Assembly: GCA_017441605.1 (NCBI GenBank)
Contig: JAFRXD010000069.1
Location: 1-54,252 of the forward strand
Source: Thermoguttaceae bacterium
Lineage (GTDB): Bacteria; Planctomycetota; Planctomycetia; Pirellulales; Thermoguttaceae
Reading direction: 5' to 3'
DNA: 54,252 nt
Shown one piece after another: positions 28,201-34,763 of this stretch. The notes below the pieces were generated by a model, which ran no database searches, had not been told where the DNA came from, and saw only the letters and a list, made by a program, of their open reading frames with translations. The first letter of the stretch is position 1. The number at the start of each line of letters is the position of its first letter. The position numbers and the translations under genes are program-made.

Positions 28201-31200
28201 CTCGTTCCGGTCGTTAAGAGAATCGTTTCGGTCGGGGAAGTCCAAGTCAATCGAGTCGAACAGTTTTTGAACTCGCCCCAAGGACGCGCCCAAGAGACGT
28301 CGACCAAGCCGGAAAGAACCGTTCCTTGCGAGAGATAAAAGTCGTCGAGGACGACCGTTGCGGCGCGGAACGGGGACTCGTCCCCGTCGCGATAGAATTC
28401 GAGCGAGAATTGTTTCGCGTCGCTCGAAGGGGTAGAAAAGTAGTAATACTCGGCGTTTCCCCACCAATCGCGTTCCGTAAAAACGGGGATTTCCGTCCCG
28501 TCGTCATAGCGAGCGCCGACGGTCGAGTACCGGTCGGAGACTGGAAAACGAAGCTGGCGCGATTTTGAACCGGAAAGATAGAGCGTTTGAAGAGCCTGTT
28601 CCTCAAGCGAGAGATACGACAAAGAGGAACAACCGGCGACGCTTAGTTTTTCGACGGCGTTTTGGCGAACAACAAAAATACTCTGCTCGGGATTGTCGGA
28701 AAGATCGACTTCGGCGAGCGAGGGATTATCTTGAATCGCAAATTCGGAGGACGTTAGACAGTTCGAAGCCGAAAACTTTTCCAACGTTGCGTTTTCGTAA
28801 CATTTGAAAGAATACGCGCGAGCGCCCGTTATATCGAGCGAGGTCAAAGCGTCGTTCCTATAAACGAAAACCTCGCCCGACGTTTTGATATTGTCCAGAT
28901 TGAGATCAATTAGATTCGCGTTGTCGTAGACATTGACGTAAGACAAAGACGTTAAACCCGACAGATCGAGACTCGTTATCGGAAGATCGTAAATCGAAAC
29001 TCCTTTAAGCGAAGCGCATTCGGTCAAGTCGAGAGAGGCGATACCGTCGCAACGGTAGATTTCCAAATTGACGGTAGTATCTTCGGACAAATCGATTTGG
29101 GTCAGAACGGGATTGTCGTAAATATCGAAATCGCCGCTCGACGAACAGCTTGTCGCGGAAATACTTTCCAACGAGTCGTTTCCGTAGCAATAAAATTTAT
29201 ACGCGCTCAATCCGGTTATATCGAGCGACTTCAAACAGTCGTTCCCTTCGATAAAGACGCCGTTTTGCCCGTAATTGACGTAAGAGGACGGAGAATAATA
29301 AGATATCTTTGCGTTATTCAGGTTGAGATCGATAAGAGCGGGATTATTAGCGATCGCCACCGAATTAAGATTTTGCAAACCGGAAAGATCGACGCTTGTC
29401 AAAACGAGATTATTGCTGACAGAAAGCCCCCGCAACGCCGTCGTTTCAGTAAGATCGAGACTCGTTATGGGAAGATTGCCCAGTACTAGGCGGTTTAGCC
29501 CTTTCCAAGCGGAAAGATCGAGATAATCGAGAGACGCGCAGTTATTGAGAGTTAAACTCCCTCTAGTGTCTTCCGAAATCTGAACTTGGGATAGAAGCGG
29601 ATTGTCCGTAACGCTCATTCCAAAAGCCGAAGAACAACTTGCGGCGGAAAATCTTTCCAACGACGCGTTCGAGTAACAACGGAATTGCCACGCGCTCATT
29701 CCCGTTATATCGAGCGAAGATAGGGAGTCGTTTCGGAAGACTTCGATAGCGTAATCGGCGTAGACGTTACCGGTCGCTTTTACGTTGTCCAAATTCAAAT
29801 CGACAAGCTTTGGATTATCGTTAATCTGGACGGTGTATAGATTTTGGGAACAGGAAAGGTCGAGACTCGTTAGTTCGGGATTATTATTGACATAGATTCC
29901 TGAAATGGAAGTCGATCCGGAAAGATCGAGAGCGGTTATAGGAAGGTTGCGAACACTAAGCCCCTTCAGCGAAGAACAATTCTTTAGATCCAAACTTGTA
30001 AGGGACGCGCACCTATTGATATCCAAATAGAGATCGGAATCGTCGGAGATCTCCACTTGAACCAGCGAGGGATTGTCGAACAAAACGAAGTAGTTGGAAC
30101 TGGAACAACTCGTTGTCGCGACGCGCGCTAAGGACGCGTTGGAATCGCAATTAAAGTATTGGACGTTAACGCCCGTTATATCGAGAGACGCCAGCGAGTT
30201 GTTCCTATAAATATCGACGCTGTCGGCAACGTCGATATTGTCGATATTGAGCGCGATCAAATTTGGATTGTCAAAGATTGAAACGTCGTCAAGATTTTGC
30301 AATCCCGAGAGATCGACGCTCGTCAATTCGGGGTTATTGGAACAAATAAAGGTCTCCAAATATTCGCAACCGGTAAGATCGAGGGAAACGACCGAAGATC
30401 CATAGCATTTGAGATAAATCAAACGCCCGTCATCGTTCCAAATTGTTTGCTCCGAGTTATTTGGATCGCAACCGCAAGCGTCGACGACGGCAAGGTCGCG
30501 CTCGTTGAGTTCCATATGCTCGACGGCGATCGTCAAGCGGTACTTAGCGGGATCGGCGGTTGACAGGTCGTTGTAAACGCGGAGATAGTAAACCCCGGAG
30601 AACGCGGGAAAATGTTCGATCCTCTCCTCGCCGTCCTCCAATAAGGAAGAATTGACGAGGGAGCCCGAGGCGTCGTAGAGGGCGACGTCGACGGCGCCCG
30701 TCGAGGAATGGTCGTAAGACGGTTCGACGACCAAAGCTCGAAAGGTGGACGCGGAGTCGCTCGGCAATTCGAATTTGTACCAATCGACGTCGGATCCGGA
30801 CTCCAAATTAAACTCGTAAGTCGCGTATTCGTTGATCGTTCCAAGGTCGTTTGCCGTCTCGAGGGTATCGTTCGGCTCCTCGCCGGGCAACGAGGCTCGA
30901 GTGTCGACTTCAAGCGCGACCCATTTGGAGTCGACAAGCCCGGCGCCGATCGCCTTGACGAGGAAGTAATAAGTCGCGTCTGGGTCAAGGTTCTCGAACG
31001 TTTTAACGCCCGGCGCGTCGAAGATCGCGGTTACCGGATCCCAGTAGTTCTCGTCCAAGGAATACTCTACGAAGTACCGCGTCGCGCCCTCGACCTCGCT
31101 TATTTCCAGATCGATCGACGAGTTGCAAATTTCGGTCGCGGTAACGACGGGGGAGGCGAGCCGCGGGCGAGGTTCTCGATTCCCCGTAACGACAAACGAG

Positions 31201-32606
31201 TAAACGGGCTCGTCGGAGTCTTCTTGGAGGAACTCGATTGTCAGAGCCCCGTTCTCGACCATACTCGGATCGAAGTCAATATGGGGACGACCATCAAAAC
31301 GCCCCTCGGTTTGGAGTTCGAAAGTTTCTCCGCTCGCGTTGCGCGCGACAACGCGAGACGTGAAATTCTCTTCCTCGTCGCTGTAAACGTTATCGGTCGT
31401 CAAAACGAGTTCGAACGCGCCAGTTCCGGCTAAGTTAAGCTCGCTTAACCTGAGTTCCTCGATAGAGAGCGTCTCCAAGGAGCAGTCGGTCGCTTGGAGA
31501 AGCCCTATTCTATTGCAATAAAAATAAGCGCCCCCAGCGATCTCGCATTCGGAGAACGCGACGGTCGACAAGAAGGGACAATTGGAAAAATAGACGGAGC
31601 CAAATTCGCAATTTGAAGCCGCGAAATTTCTCAGCTCGGTATTCCCGTCGACTTCCAAGTACGAGGGATCGACGTCGACAAGCTCGAACTCGACAAGACC
31701 AAGATTGCCATAGACGTAAACCTCCGATAACGACGGCAAATCGTCGAACCGGATTCGAGTCAAGACTTCGTTGCCGCAACAATAAAAGGTCGTCAACGCA
31801 TCGCGACCGGAGAGGTCGATCTCTTCAGCGGCGGCGGTGGAACAGTCGAGGAAGGTCAGTCGTCCCTCCTCGTTCCACGTAACGACTTCAGCGTCGCTAG
31901 GATCGAGTCCCCAAGATTGGACGAGCGCCAAATCGCCGGGATCAAGGGAACCTTCCGTCGCGCTTAGCGCGAGCGAATACTCGACGCTACCAACGGACGC
32001 GTCCGCATAACCCTCCGGGAACTGAACGTAAAGCCAATACTCGCCGTTCGGAAGATAGGCGCCGAGAAAAACCTCGCTTGAATCTTCGTCGCTATAGGCT
32101 TCGCTCAGAGAAGCGCCATTGGAGTCGAATAGCTCGAGCCAAATCTCAAAGTCTTCCGCTTCGGTCGTCAACGCGACGGTAAACTTAGTAAAAGCTGTTT
32201 CGTCGGAATTCGCGACGGTAAATCGATAGACTTCTTCGGCTCCGTTCTCCAACTCGCGCCCTTCGAGAACGAGTTCCCCTTGCAAAACGCCCAGCTCGTT
32301 CGACGGGTCGACGACGGAATCGGAGACGAGACTAGCGCGCGTCGAGCTCGTCCGGGAGGGCGCGCTCTCTAGTTCGCTCTCCTTTACCAGCGCGTCGCCG
32401 TCGTCGCTCGAGGGGAGAATCTCCGTCGCCTCGACGAACTCCCCGAGGAGCGCGCGATCCGAAAAGTTCGGCGAGACGCTCAACAACCGCCGGTCTTCGA
32501 GCGTTTCGAGTCGCAATCCGCGCGACTTTGGGGCACGGTCGGAGTTAGAGTTATTGGCGGAACGAAAGAAATCAAGAAGTCCGCGGCAAGATTGGTTTTT
32601 GGACAT
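16254..32606 (-). CDS. Giant exported multi-domain surface protein (5450 residues)
   Basis: Start ATG at 32606 has AAGGAGG 6 bases upstream; the frame extends to 32828, but that is at the predicted transcription start. Approximate modules by residue: 32-45 planctomycete LEDRRLLS motif; 108-222 PPC domain; 225-405 LRR-like; 484-570 FN3; 575-695 second PPC; 700-1350 LRR block; 1510-1860 beta-helix (polymorphic outer-membrane type); 1860-1955 Ig-like; 1970-2225 two CARDB; 2225-2640 four Calx-beta; 2640-2765 CARDB; 2770-3300 Ig, NEW3 and carboxypeptidase-regulatory-like; 3336-3443 Gly/Ser/Cys segment; 3450-4195 mixed beta domains; 4200-4610 Ig-like; 4740-5035 five FG-GAP repeats with DxDGDGxxDLxxG calcium loops; 5055-5405 four FN3; acidic tail FDNYFEDELEEFWDVLAKSI. 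No catalytic motif or sortase signal is seen. The likely role is adhesion or surface structure. It has its own promoter and terminator. Confidence 0.93.
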   Translation of the reverse strand: MSKNQSCRGLLDFFRSANNSNSDRAPKSRGLRLETLEDRRLLSVSPNFSDRALLGEFVEATEILPSSDDGDALVKESELESAPSRTSSTRASLVSDSVVDPSNELGVLQGELVLEGRELENGAEEVYRFTVANSDETAFTKFTVALTTEAEDFEIWLELFDSNGASLSEAYSDEDSSEVFLGAYLPNGEYWLYVQFPEGYADASVGSVEYSLALSATEGSLDPGDLALVQSWGLDPSDAEVVTWNEEGRLTFLDCSTAAAEEIDLSGRDALTTFYCCGNEVLTRIRFDDLPSLSEVYVYGNLGLVEFELVDVDPSYLEVDGNTELRNFAASNCEFGSVYFSNCPFLSTVAFSECEIAGGAYFYCNRIGLLQATDCSLETLSIEELRLSELNLAGTGAFELVLTTDNVYSDEEENFTSRVVARNASGETFELQTEGRFDGRPHIDFDPSMVENGALTIEFLQEDSDEPVYSFVVTGNREPRPRLASPVVTATEICNSSIDLEISEVEGATRYFVEYSLDENYWDPVTAIFDAPGVKTFENLDPDATYYFLVKAIGAGLVDSKWVALEVDTRASLPGEEPNDTLETANDLGTINEYATYEFNLESGSDVDWYKFELPSDSASTFRALVVEPSYDHSSTGAVDVALYDASGSLVNSSLLEDGEERIEHFPAFSGVYYLRVYNDLSTADPAKYRLTIAVEHMELNERDLAVVDACGCDPNNSEQTIWNDDGRLIYLKCYGSSVVSLDLTGCEYLETFICSNNPELTSVDLSGLQNLDDVSIFDNPNLIALNIDNIDVADSVDIYRNNSLASLDITGVNVQYFNCDSNASLARVATTSCSSSNYFVLFDNPSLVQVEISDDSDLYLDINRCASLTSLDLKNCSSLKGLSVRNLPITALDLSGSTSISGIYVNNNPELTSLDLSCSQNLYTVQINDNPKLVDLNLDNVKATGNVYADYAIEVFRNDSLSSLDITGMSAWQFRCYSNASLERFSAASCSSAFGMSVTDNPLLSQVQISEDTRGSLTLNNCASLDYLDLSAWKGLNRLVLGNLPITSLDLTETTALRGLSVSNNLVLTSVDLSGLQNLNSVAIANNPALIDLNLNNAKISYYSPSSYVNYGQNGVFIEGNDCLKSLDITGLSAYKFYCYGNDSLESISATSCSSSGDFDIYDNPVLTQIDLSEDTTVNLEIYRCDGIASLDLTECASLKGVSIYDLPITSLDLSGLTSLSYVNVYDNANLIDLNLDNIKTSGEVFVYRNDALTSLDITGARAYSFKCYENATLEKFSASNCLTSSEFAIQDNPSLAEVDLSDNPEQSIFVVRQNAVEKLSVAGCSSLSYLSLEEQALQTLYLSGSKSRQLRFPVSDRYSTVGARYDDGTEIPVFTERDWWGNAEYYYFSTPSSDAKQFSLEFYRDGDESPFRAATVVLDDFYLSQGTVLSGLVDVSWARPWGEFKNCSTRLTWTSPTETILLTTGTSEGTFVFDATRVKDGPGALSLDYLDESGNVVGTSSVRAVVLNSGALVVDALENIVDDADDKLSLAEAINIVDEYELDVPIVFAQSLSGRTIQVDGTLDLKSARIDATNSNVAISADAVVASGNARLTGSRFSTNALTVSAPLEIVDSTIAFRGDAPVLAATAVATFERVVFEGAPSTWRVANGTSFIDPSFRSDVAFVDRSSPTLIGTLTADAEIVLTNSTFRVSSDATLAGSGALVFAGNGLEIAGSETDPISFIIASSATLRGSGRVSGQYFALRVEGSLEPTGALELAGDLILAPSGALRYGIASLRSCPTIVCAGSASLGGTVVLERVDSGFVPTSEDSFLVLRAASLDVSSEVFYATESMSVVGEMVPETTENSLVFTVGWISGARVVAVLPVNNRSVDASRPYVDVYFDRSIDPETFDVFDLAITTEEGETVELENPQSLNEKNNAFRIYFANDDRTNRTYSIQIGSDVRTPLGVEMNQNGAEPNGEASDAFVGSFEIETPDLRPSVAADAIPAVALLGTKFDFSFNVENVGTADAIGNWKNVVYLSKDASLSGDDYLLTTISQGSESNYLAGLAAGSVETQTAKFVFPLDNVAWIEDDYYLIVVVDSNSSVFETSETNNVWVSEKISLSYPELANLRVSQIIAPQTATAGSIVELVWDETNEGARDVREVRRDAIYISNDGTLENAKLIKTTRYTDAILSGETVRRRQTVTVPSVGYWGDVKFIVVADCDNSVPEDDETDNFLVSSESTTLAQTLIVSLSETTIDEGTQNVRGTVSRTGDLSEPLVVSIASNDPTELTVAEAVTIPAGQASAAFFYSAVKDDEYDSDSYVELSFSADGFETKYASVKVANIDYPTLSLSVSKYSLDEGEEFTLTVARSYVADKPITVRLVASSSSQLTLPASVVIPANEASVAVTVAVVDDDRPESVEEVKITATSPTFTSGTKTISILDDDEPTIAITLDGDAVSEGFGGGAFVGTVTRAESASSALRVRLTSSDPAKIGVPNEVSIPAGRTSVKFYGASYDNGTVDGDVLVTITATGVQENCDCSMSADSTGTATTEILVIDDDGAALTVQLSKAILSQGEENVATITVSRNTATDADLVVSLISSDPILTVPETITIPAGSASATTTIATNYDETFALESWATITATAPGFSRGTAKALVSDALWSDLRPANVRAVQSESDLSLFDVSYYVVNEGRIETRASWKEQVWLSTKPTLDADAQLVATFERADSILTTEGANSVYRSFSCSPLDMGDSVYWIVVVDSEETLTELCETNNLATSAEQNYVPPYAAVVQTDVEKADPSTPIPLYGFAYDVNTGARVGGVDVTIDISNGSITRTITATTEADGSFATTWTPLSTEVGSYAIGARRPGKTTSPVQDRFSIMKLSLATTRGAFNISAGQTVTGEFVVRNESSEPITNLGYRVEGLPDNVRLEVVLSSTIIPTGGSATVALVATALDASVPVSQAKLYLTSDDTRDAEVALGFNVYPSYAVLTSDKQILSASMTVGSQKIVEFEICNESGVETGPITVDLPSDLAWLSCVNGTTLDSLAPGEARTVQLLLNPSADLPLQMYQGRLVLHYGNTGLPLDFKFRAKSEVYSDLTIKAVDEWTYYTEDGPALSGASVKVVDSLTKQVVSVGTTGDDGLWSVVGLAEGYYDIYVDAENHNNYRETIYLDDDQTCEAFLQMQTVRYEWTVTPTTIEDEYDITIETIFETNVPAPVVTVSPALVDVSDMEIGEIRQIDFTIENHGLIAVYDFTPAFGSGIDYGEFVVTPLVDSLDVLSAKSSVVIPVIFERRASATSDAKIDLDEALVVSSGASGAARGVAMNSVLFDASKLPVVQNAVKPVNETDDELGLPLATTGGSCWFTTWYYGRYKCAGDRYVQVGSTVVHSWGCFVGGGSSSSGGGFWDWGGSGGSSSSGGGSCSSSSSVSVTSNCGGSSNDGDGGGDDGNGGDDGDDDGCHKCGGSFGGSISLESAILGKVLELVGKLFPAPFNVKDLNPQLSISVSGGVCCDCGGITGLGARIEAEVAGSVSAKLHWGPPTFELGHKILLLPTTDAFLNFTLDVGVDLETTITISGKYVKECGKDAEWCVSAGASVTLTAGAEVRGSAKIFAGVPGESPITGALVGVAQVSSGLTATGSYCTNSGYSAKVCIEPLELTLAAYVEYNGEKLGFEKTWTIVDGGCLGGPSRSSSSIQDDSEERPEDEETRYSLEEIYSYPDDLDYSDAGFAEALANYASADEAAELLGYSTRADLEADLGYVLNNTLSLDEFVQAYYDVYQKYHTAEKGVCAKVKLQLKQKAVLTRDAFDAKLVLENETDEPLSDVAVDIIIYDEWGNDVTNMFGIYPPTTENFYDADLDNLGDLEGMAAGVADWIFIPSTNCASDDPQRYSVGGILRYIAAGKEVAITMAPASITVYPQPELELNYFWQRDVIGDDPWTEEVEPSEPFELAVLVQNKGGGDAQNLRIISAQPEIVENEKGLLVDFTIVGSKIDGQDASNSLTVDFGTIPAGGTAVGQWFMESTLQGHFVDYNATFQHVNGFDDLQFSLIKSVSIHELIHTVQDDSDGADDLPDFLVNDNDVVRDYYDLPDTLYLSSGEVESVATTTDYSISGALGWDALTVDLTVGAANSGWNYVWVRNEDPGASDRELYRVVRSDGKELNSANFWQTHRTFIDGVDVKNENTLHILDKFESASDVYTYTLYYRSCDQTGPQIASLEELPSNIRVAPLESVDVEFSEPIAESTFTTANLTLTRNDGRNLIDNLVTIQKISDKVYRIAGLASATGADGAYKLTVSTLGIADVWGNIAETESATLEWINAVESPTVVGIDRPAAYGQNSVESLTIAFSQPVDPTTFAIDDLTLTLTRDSGENLLTSGSGATLIARSATEFVLSGLTALTSQDGEYVLSVKATGVRGTNGKSGVGASTVEWVKDSVGPTNAVWSGLERTATNLAFDALYLGFDEEIEFSTLTRADFTLTRDGVVVPLDERLNLGVLPESLKTTTSRQEWKLVGLRSLANEEGNYVLTVDLANVSDLAGNLGSGRFSVEWTLDATDPVLDLPDSIARDGREIALTGLSVEPGTVVRVYDDANSKELAAKTFFETDSELRFQLPEEGARRLRVRATDPAGNRSDALVDVRVDLTAPFVASAEIQDDSVIVAFSEPTNVQALIADGSILDAISVIDESTGASTPLALSQFAYDVPSRVLTIALDRDAFAERNAVVPLTLKIDGSFFRDAVGNMLRGSSSANSGETTRFSLDGTLATACSYSVPFLVDWNGDGVLDLLVGEKSADGLGRVQVRLNNGTNAAPSYADPVFATYRDANGEIVELTVPGQGCQGAAPRASDVDGDGSLDLFVGRADGTILFYRGEGTGANWTLTAPEFVTYGFDGAKTQLNVGSRAVFEICDWNLDGRVDLLVGSGNGKLYALVDSAREGLFDFRAANPLTSVDGTGELVLSAGRSAPTLADANGDGLLDIVSGDANGAFYFYLNVGTPANPKFGTPTPLTGVDANLELPNGAKRSRPFATDYDGDGTTDLLVGSSDGSVYVYRGLKSSKFNSDGEPGSGFRYSFDWNLVASQAPLETPGLSLIVSGTSIVAIVSRVEGATSYVLQYGTDPTFATFATATTSASGAREIAGLIPGTTYYFRVKATAEGFVDSEWALAQGTLEREPLSEPTLSVSAAKTAAVVKIGSVDGATSYVLQYGTDPTFAAFAFKVFSNSGSKLVSGLTPGATNYFRVKAIADSRLDSAWITVAATAKVAPSLAAPTLMVVPCVKTALATIGAVESATAYVLQYGTDPTFAACVSATCLASGELALTRLVADTTYYCRVKATALGFADSAWTTFETRTSEGFLNLEKPSVVVTPGKTGASIKIDPVEKASGFVLQYGTDPNFESFVTKSYSSAGVKLLSGLMSGSTYYFRVKAVSESDGYSEWTAIVASTKSDSPASSAVFHSDSVFDNYFEDELEEFWDVLAKSIAK
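16390..17440 (-). repeat. Four tandem FN3 domains near the C-terminus of the giant protein
   Basis: Four units of about 90 residues recur every 270-280 bases. Each has a YVLQYGTDPxF core strand and a TTYYFRVKA strand followed by a D-S-x-W end. The YVLQYGTDP coding segments lie near 17350, 17080, 16810 and 16530. DNA identity among the units is highest in this core. The stalk-like arrangement after an FG-GAP propeller is common in surface proteins. Confidence 0.85.
17500..18400 (-). repeat. FG-GAP/VCBS repeats within the giant protein
   Basis: Five copies of a calcium-loop motif are encoded here: DWNGDGVLDLLVG, DVDGDGSLDLFVG, DWNLDGRVDLLVG, DANGDGLLDIVSG and DYDGDGTTDLLVG. Spacing is 45-80 residues. 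In known families such repeats form a beta-propeller (integrin-alpha-like) that binds Ca2+. Confidence 0.88.
22279..22600 (-). other. Gly/Ser/Cys-rich low-complexity segment of the giant protein
   Basis: About 108 residues inside the giant protein contain runs of Ser and Gly, an Asp/Gly run, aromatic clusters (CWFTTWYYGRYKC, FWDWGG) and seven cysteines ending in a CHKC pair. It joins two beta-rich regions and differs from everything else in the protein. It could be a flexible hinge closed by disulfides or a metal site; the function is unknown. Confidence 0.75.
24690..25930 (-). repeat. Four Calx-beta-like domains of the giant protein
   Basis: Four consecutive units of about 100 residues each follow the pattern LSxxxIDEGxxxVxGTVxR, LVVSLxSSDPxxLxVPxxVT, IPAGxxSAxxxxxxxDD. 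This is the Calx-beta signature with its acidic calcium-binding turn. CARDB domains flank the block on both sides. Confidence 0.8.
28560..30510 (-). repeat. Leucine-rich-repeat block of the giant protein, AT-shifted
   Basis: About 650 residues of bacterial LRR-like repeats with xxLxxLDLSGxxxLxxVxVxDNPxL spacing. A higher-order unit of about 130-165 residues, marked by LDITG and a following FxCxxNxSL, occurs four times (codons near 30180, 29710, 29215 and 28830). The block follows the second PPC domain and the header WNDDGRLIYLKCYG. The same order, PPC then a W-N-x-x-G-R-L header then LRR, occurs earlier at about 31930-31400. Base composition is visibly lower in G+C than flanking parts of the gene. 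Confidence 0.85.
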
Positions 32607-32834
32607 TAGACGCCTCCTTAGCGCGTAGGATCCCGAGAAACTCCGCGTTTCTCGCGCAAAGGGCTCAAAATTGAGCGCGAAGCGACGCCGATGGCTCACT
32701 GATTCGAACCGAACAGACGGATCGACGACAGCCCCGTTATGTCGTCCGATCGCACCGCGCGTTGAGAGAAGCGCGGCGTTAAAGTTGCGAATTCCCATAT
32801 GCCCCGCAAATCGCAACGCGACTCCCACTACCCC

Positions 32835-32863
32835 ATTTTAACCAAACGGTTCGTTCATTTCAA
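32835..32863 (-). promoter_or_regulatory. Sigma70-type promoter of the giant gene
   Basis: On the minus strand TTGAAA (32863-32858), a 17-base spacer, then TAAAAT (32840-32835). The predicted start near 32828 leaves about 220 nt of leader and rules out the upstream in-frame start. Confidence 0.65.
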
Positions 32864-32908
32864 TGTCTTTTTCGTCGAATTCCGGCATTTATTCGAAACA
32901 AACGAAAC

Positions 32909-32937
32909 AAGGCGTCTTCCCGCAAGGGCGACGCCTT
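32909..32937 (-). terminator. Intrinsic terminator of the exported helical protein gene
   Basis: On the minus strand an 8-bp stem AAGGCGTC / GACGCCTT with a 13-nt loop is followed by a T-rich tract (TTGTTTCGTTTGTTTCG), about 30 bases past the stop at 32966. Confidence 0.7.
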
Positions 32938-32965
32938 TCCGCGTTGTCAAACCGAGAATCGGAGC

Positions 32966-34573
32966 CTATTTAAACGGGTTTTGCCCGCGAACCTTAACGA
33001 GTTCGGAGAAAACGGAATTAATCGCGGCCTCGGCGAGCTCTTCGGTTTCGATCTCTTCGGAATCGTTCTCTTCAATCGAGTTCAACGCGGCGACGGAGTT
33101 CCAATAGGCGACGAGGTAGGCGTCGGTAACCGCGCCGGCGACGAAGAATCCGCCGTGAGCCCCCAGCGCCTGCATCTCTTTGCTAAGGTCGCCGTTCAGG
33201 TCGGGGTACATTTGGACGCCGTCCAAAAATTCTTCGACCCACGGGGAAGTTTCGCTCTCGTTTTCCTTCGCGTCGCGATAGTATTCCGCGACGTTTTTCG
33301 CGTTTTCCACCAACGCCTTCTGCAAACGAGTCGCGCTGTATTCGGCGATTTTTTCCGCCTCTCCTTCGGAGAACAAATCGACCAACTCTCCCGGGTCGGT
33401 CGCGTCTAAGGCTTGGGTCAGGGACTCTTGGAACAGTTTGTCAAAGGCGACGATCAAAGCGCGGCGCTCCGCGCGGTTCTTCGTCGTGGCGCTCCCTAGT
33501 ATCAGAGCGAGGAGGGCGCCAAAACTCGATTTCGACGGCTCCAGTTTCGCTTCCAGCCCGAAATATCGAGGGACGAAGAGTTGCGACGGATCGGACGAGT
33601 CCATTACTTTCATATCGGCGACCGATTTCACCGCCTCCGAAACCGCGATTTTTACGTACTCGTTCTCTTTTCCCGGGTTGAGAACCGCGTCGAGCATTTC
33701 TTTGTGAAACGCGTTGACGATTCCAGCGGCTTGCAACGCCGGAACCCGAACTTTTCTCGCCGGGGCAAAAGCGTCCTCGGACTGATCCAACGCGACGCCC
33801 TCCGGTAAAACGTCCTCGATCGCGCGAGTCATCGCGTTTTCCAACGCGACGTTGGCGCGACGAAGGAATTCGGAATCGTTGGGGTCGAACTTTTCGCCCG
33901 AAGCGGCGAGAACCTCGTCGAGCGCGGCTTTAAAGGCGTCCGTCTCCGCCGACGCGCAAAAATCGAAAAGAAAGTCGATCGCGCGATCCATATCGTATCG
34001 TTCCAAAACGCTTCCCGTCGCGGCGATCAGGGCTTTGCACCAGCGGGGAGGCTCTTCGCGCGGGGCGTTCGGATACTCCGAGAAAGCGTCGACCAACGCC
34101 TCGCGAAGCGCGTCGCGCCAGATGGGGGCGACGAGTTCGGCGAACTCCGCCTCATCTTTGTCCCGAACACGAATTAGGGACTCGGAGCCTAGTTTGTCGA
34201 GCGACTCGAGGGTCGAAATAAACGCTTCTTTGGTCGCGTCGTCGAAAATCCTTGTCGTCGCGTAAATCAAAGGAGACTTGGTCGCGCCCTTTACGCTCGC
34301 CTGATTCGCGAGGAGTCGCGCCGAGGAATAGGCGACTTCCAAAGCGGTTCCCTCGAGGCGGTTCTCGTTCTCGGCGGTCAGAACGGCTCTCCGAATCGGA
34401 GGGAGCGAGTCCGGGGTTTCGAGGGTTTCGGAGAGATAGTTTGCGACAAGCGTCTTGATATCGTCTTTTTTCGCGGAATCGTCGGCGCCTCGCGCGACGG
34501 TTCCGCCAACGATGAACAGAGCGACGAGTAAAACCGCGCCCGCGGCGCGGAACGATTGAAATTGGATCTTCAT
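32966..34573 (-). CDS. Exported alpha-helical protein of unknown function
   Basis: 535 residues with a signal peptide (basic MKIQFQSFR, then AAGAVLLVALFIVGG, cleavage near VARGADD). The mature part is nearly all alpha-helical and acidic, rich in Ala, Glu, Asp, Leu and Phe, without obvious TPR periodicity. One hydrophobic segment near residue 365 (SSFGALLALILGSA) might contact a membrane. The C-terminal 70 residues contain GGFFVAGAVTDAYLVAYW followed by an acidic stretch. I do not recognise the family. AGGGGG lies just upstream of ATG 34573. It follows the TolR-like gene on the same strand, but a terminator at 34699-34728 separates them. It lies directly upstream of the giant surface protein gene. 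Confidence 0.8.
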   Translation of the reverse strand: MKIQFQSFRAAGAVLLVALFIVGGTVARGADDSAKKDDIKTLVANYLSETLETPDSLPPIRRAVLTAENENRLEGTALEVAYSSARLLANQASVKGATKSPLIYATTRIFDDATKEAFISTLESLDKLGSESLIRVRDKDEAEFAELVAPIWRDALREALVDAFSEYPNAPREEPPRWCKALIAATGSVLERYDMDRAIDFLFDFCASAETDAFKAALDEVLAASGEKFDPNDSEFLRRANVALENAMTRAIEDVLPEGVALDQSEDAFAPARKVRVPALQAAGIVNAFHKEMLDAVLNPGKENEYVKIAVSEAVKSVADMKVMDSSDPSQLFVPRYFGLEAKLEPSKSSFGALLALILGSATTKNRAERRALIVAFDKLFQESLTQALDATDPGELVDLFSEGEAEKIAEYSATRLQKALVENAKNVAEYYRDAKENESETSPWVEEFLDGVQMYPDLNGDLSKEMQALGAHGGFFVAGAVTDAYLVAYWNSVAALNSIEENDSEEIETEELAEAAINSVFSELVKVRGQNPFK

Positions 34574-34698
34574 AATTCCCCCTTTTGCGTAAAACTTCGT
34601 TTCAACGAGGAGCGTCGCGAGTCGTCGTCGACGCCCTTGCGGATAGACTAAGGAAGAGAATTCAAAATTGGAAAAAGAAATATCATAAAAGACGAAAA

Positions 34699-34728
34699 AA
34701 GGCCCTTTTCGCGAGGGAAAAGCGCCTT
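34699..34728 (-). terminator. Intrinsic terminator of the TolR-like gene
   Basis: On the minus strand the stem AAGGCGCTTTTC / GAAAAGGGCCTT has one mismatch and a 6-nt loop, and is followed by TTTTTT. It lies about 35 bases past the stop at 34764. Confidence 0.82.
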
Positions 34729-34763
34729 GAACAAAGGAAATTCAAGAGAATCCCCCGTCCAAA

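Larger units (their letters stand above)
32607..32965 (-). other. Leader and upstream region of the giant gene
   Basis: Contains the terminator of the upstream minus-strand gene (32909-32937), the promoter at 32835-32863, and then a leader of about 220 nt. The leader could be translated in frame with the giant protein but has no start signal except at 32606. I see no separate gene. Confidence 0.65.

Noticed and set aside
28560..30510. Spaced repeats considered as a CRISPR-like array
   Set aside because: The repeats are imperfect, in frame and encode LRRs; spacing and length do not fit CRISPR.
32607..32828. Longer N-terminus for the giant protein
   Set aside because: The predicted transcription start is near 32828 and AAGGAGG lies just before 32606. 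The additional residues lack a signal and precede the normal start of the LEDRRLLS-type region.
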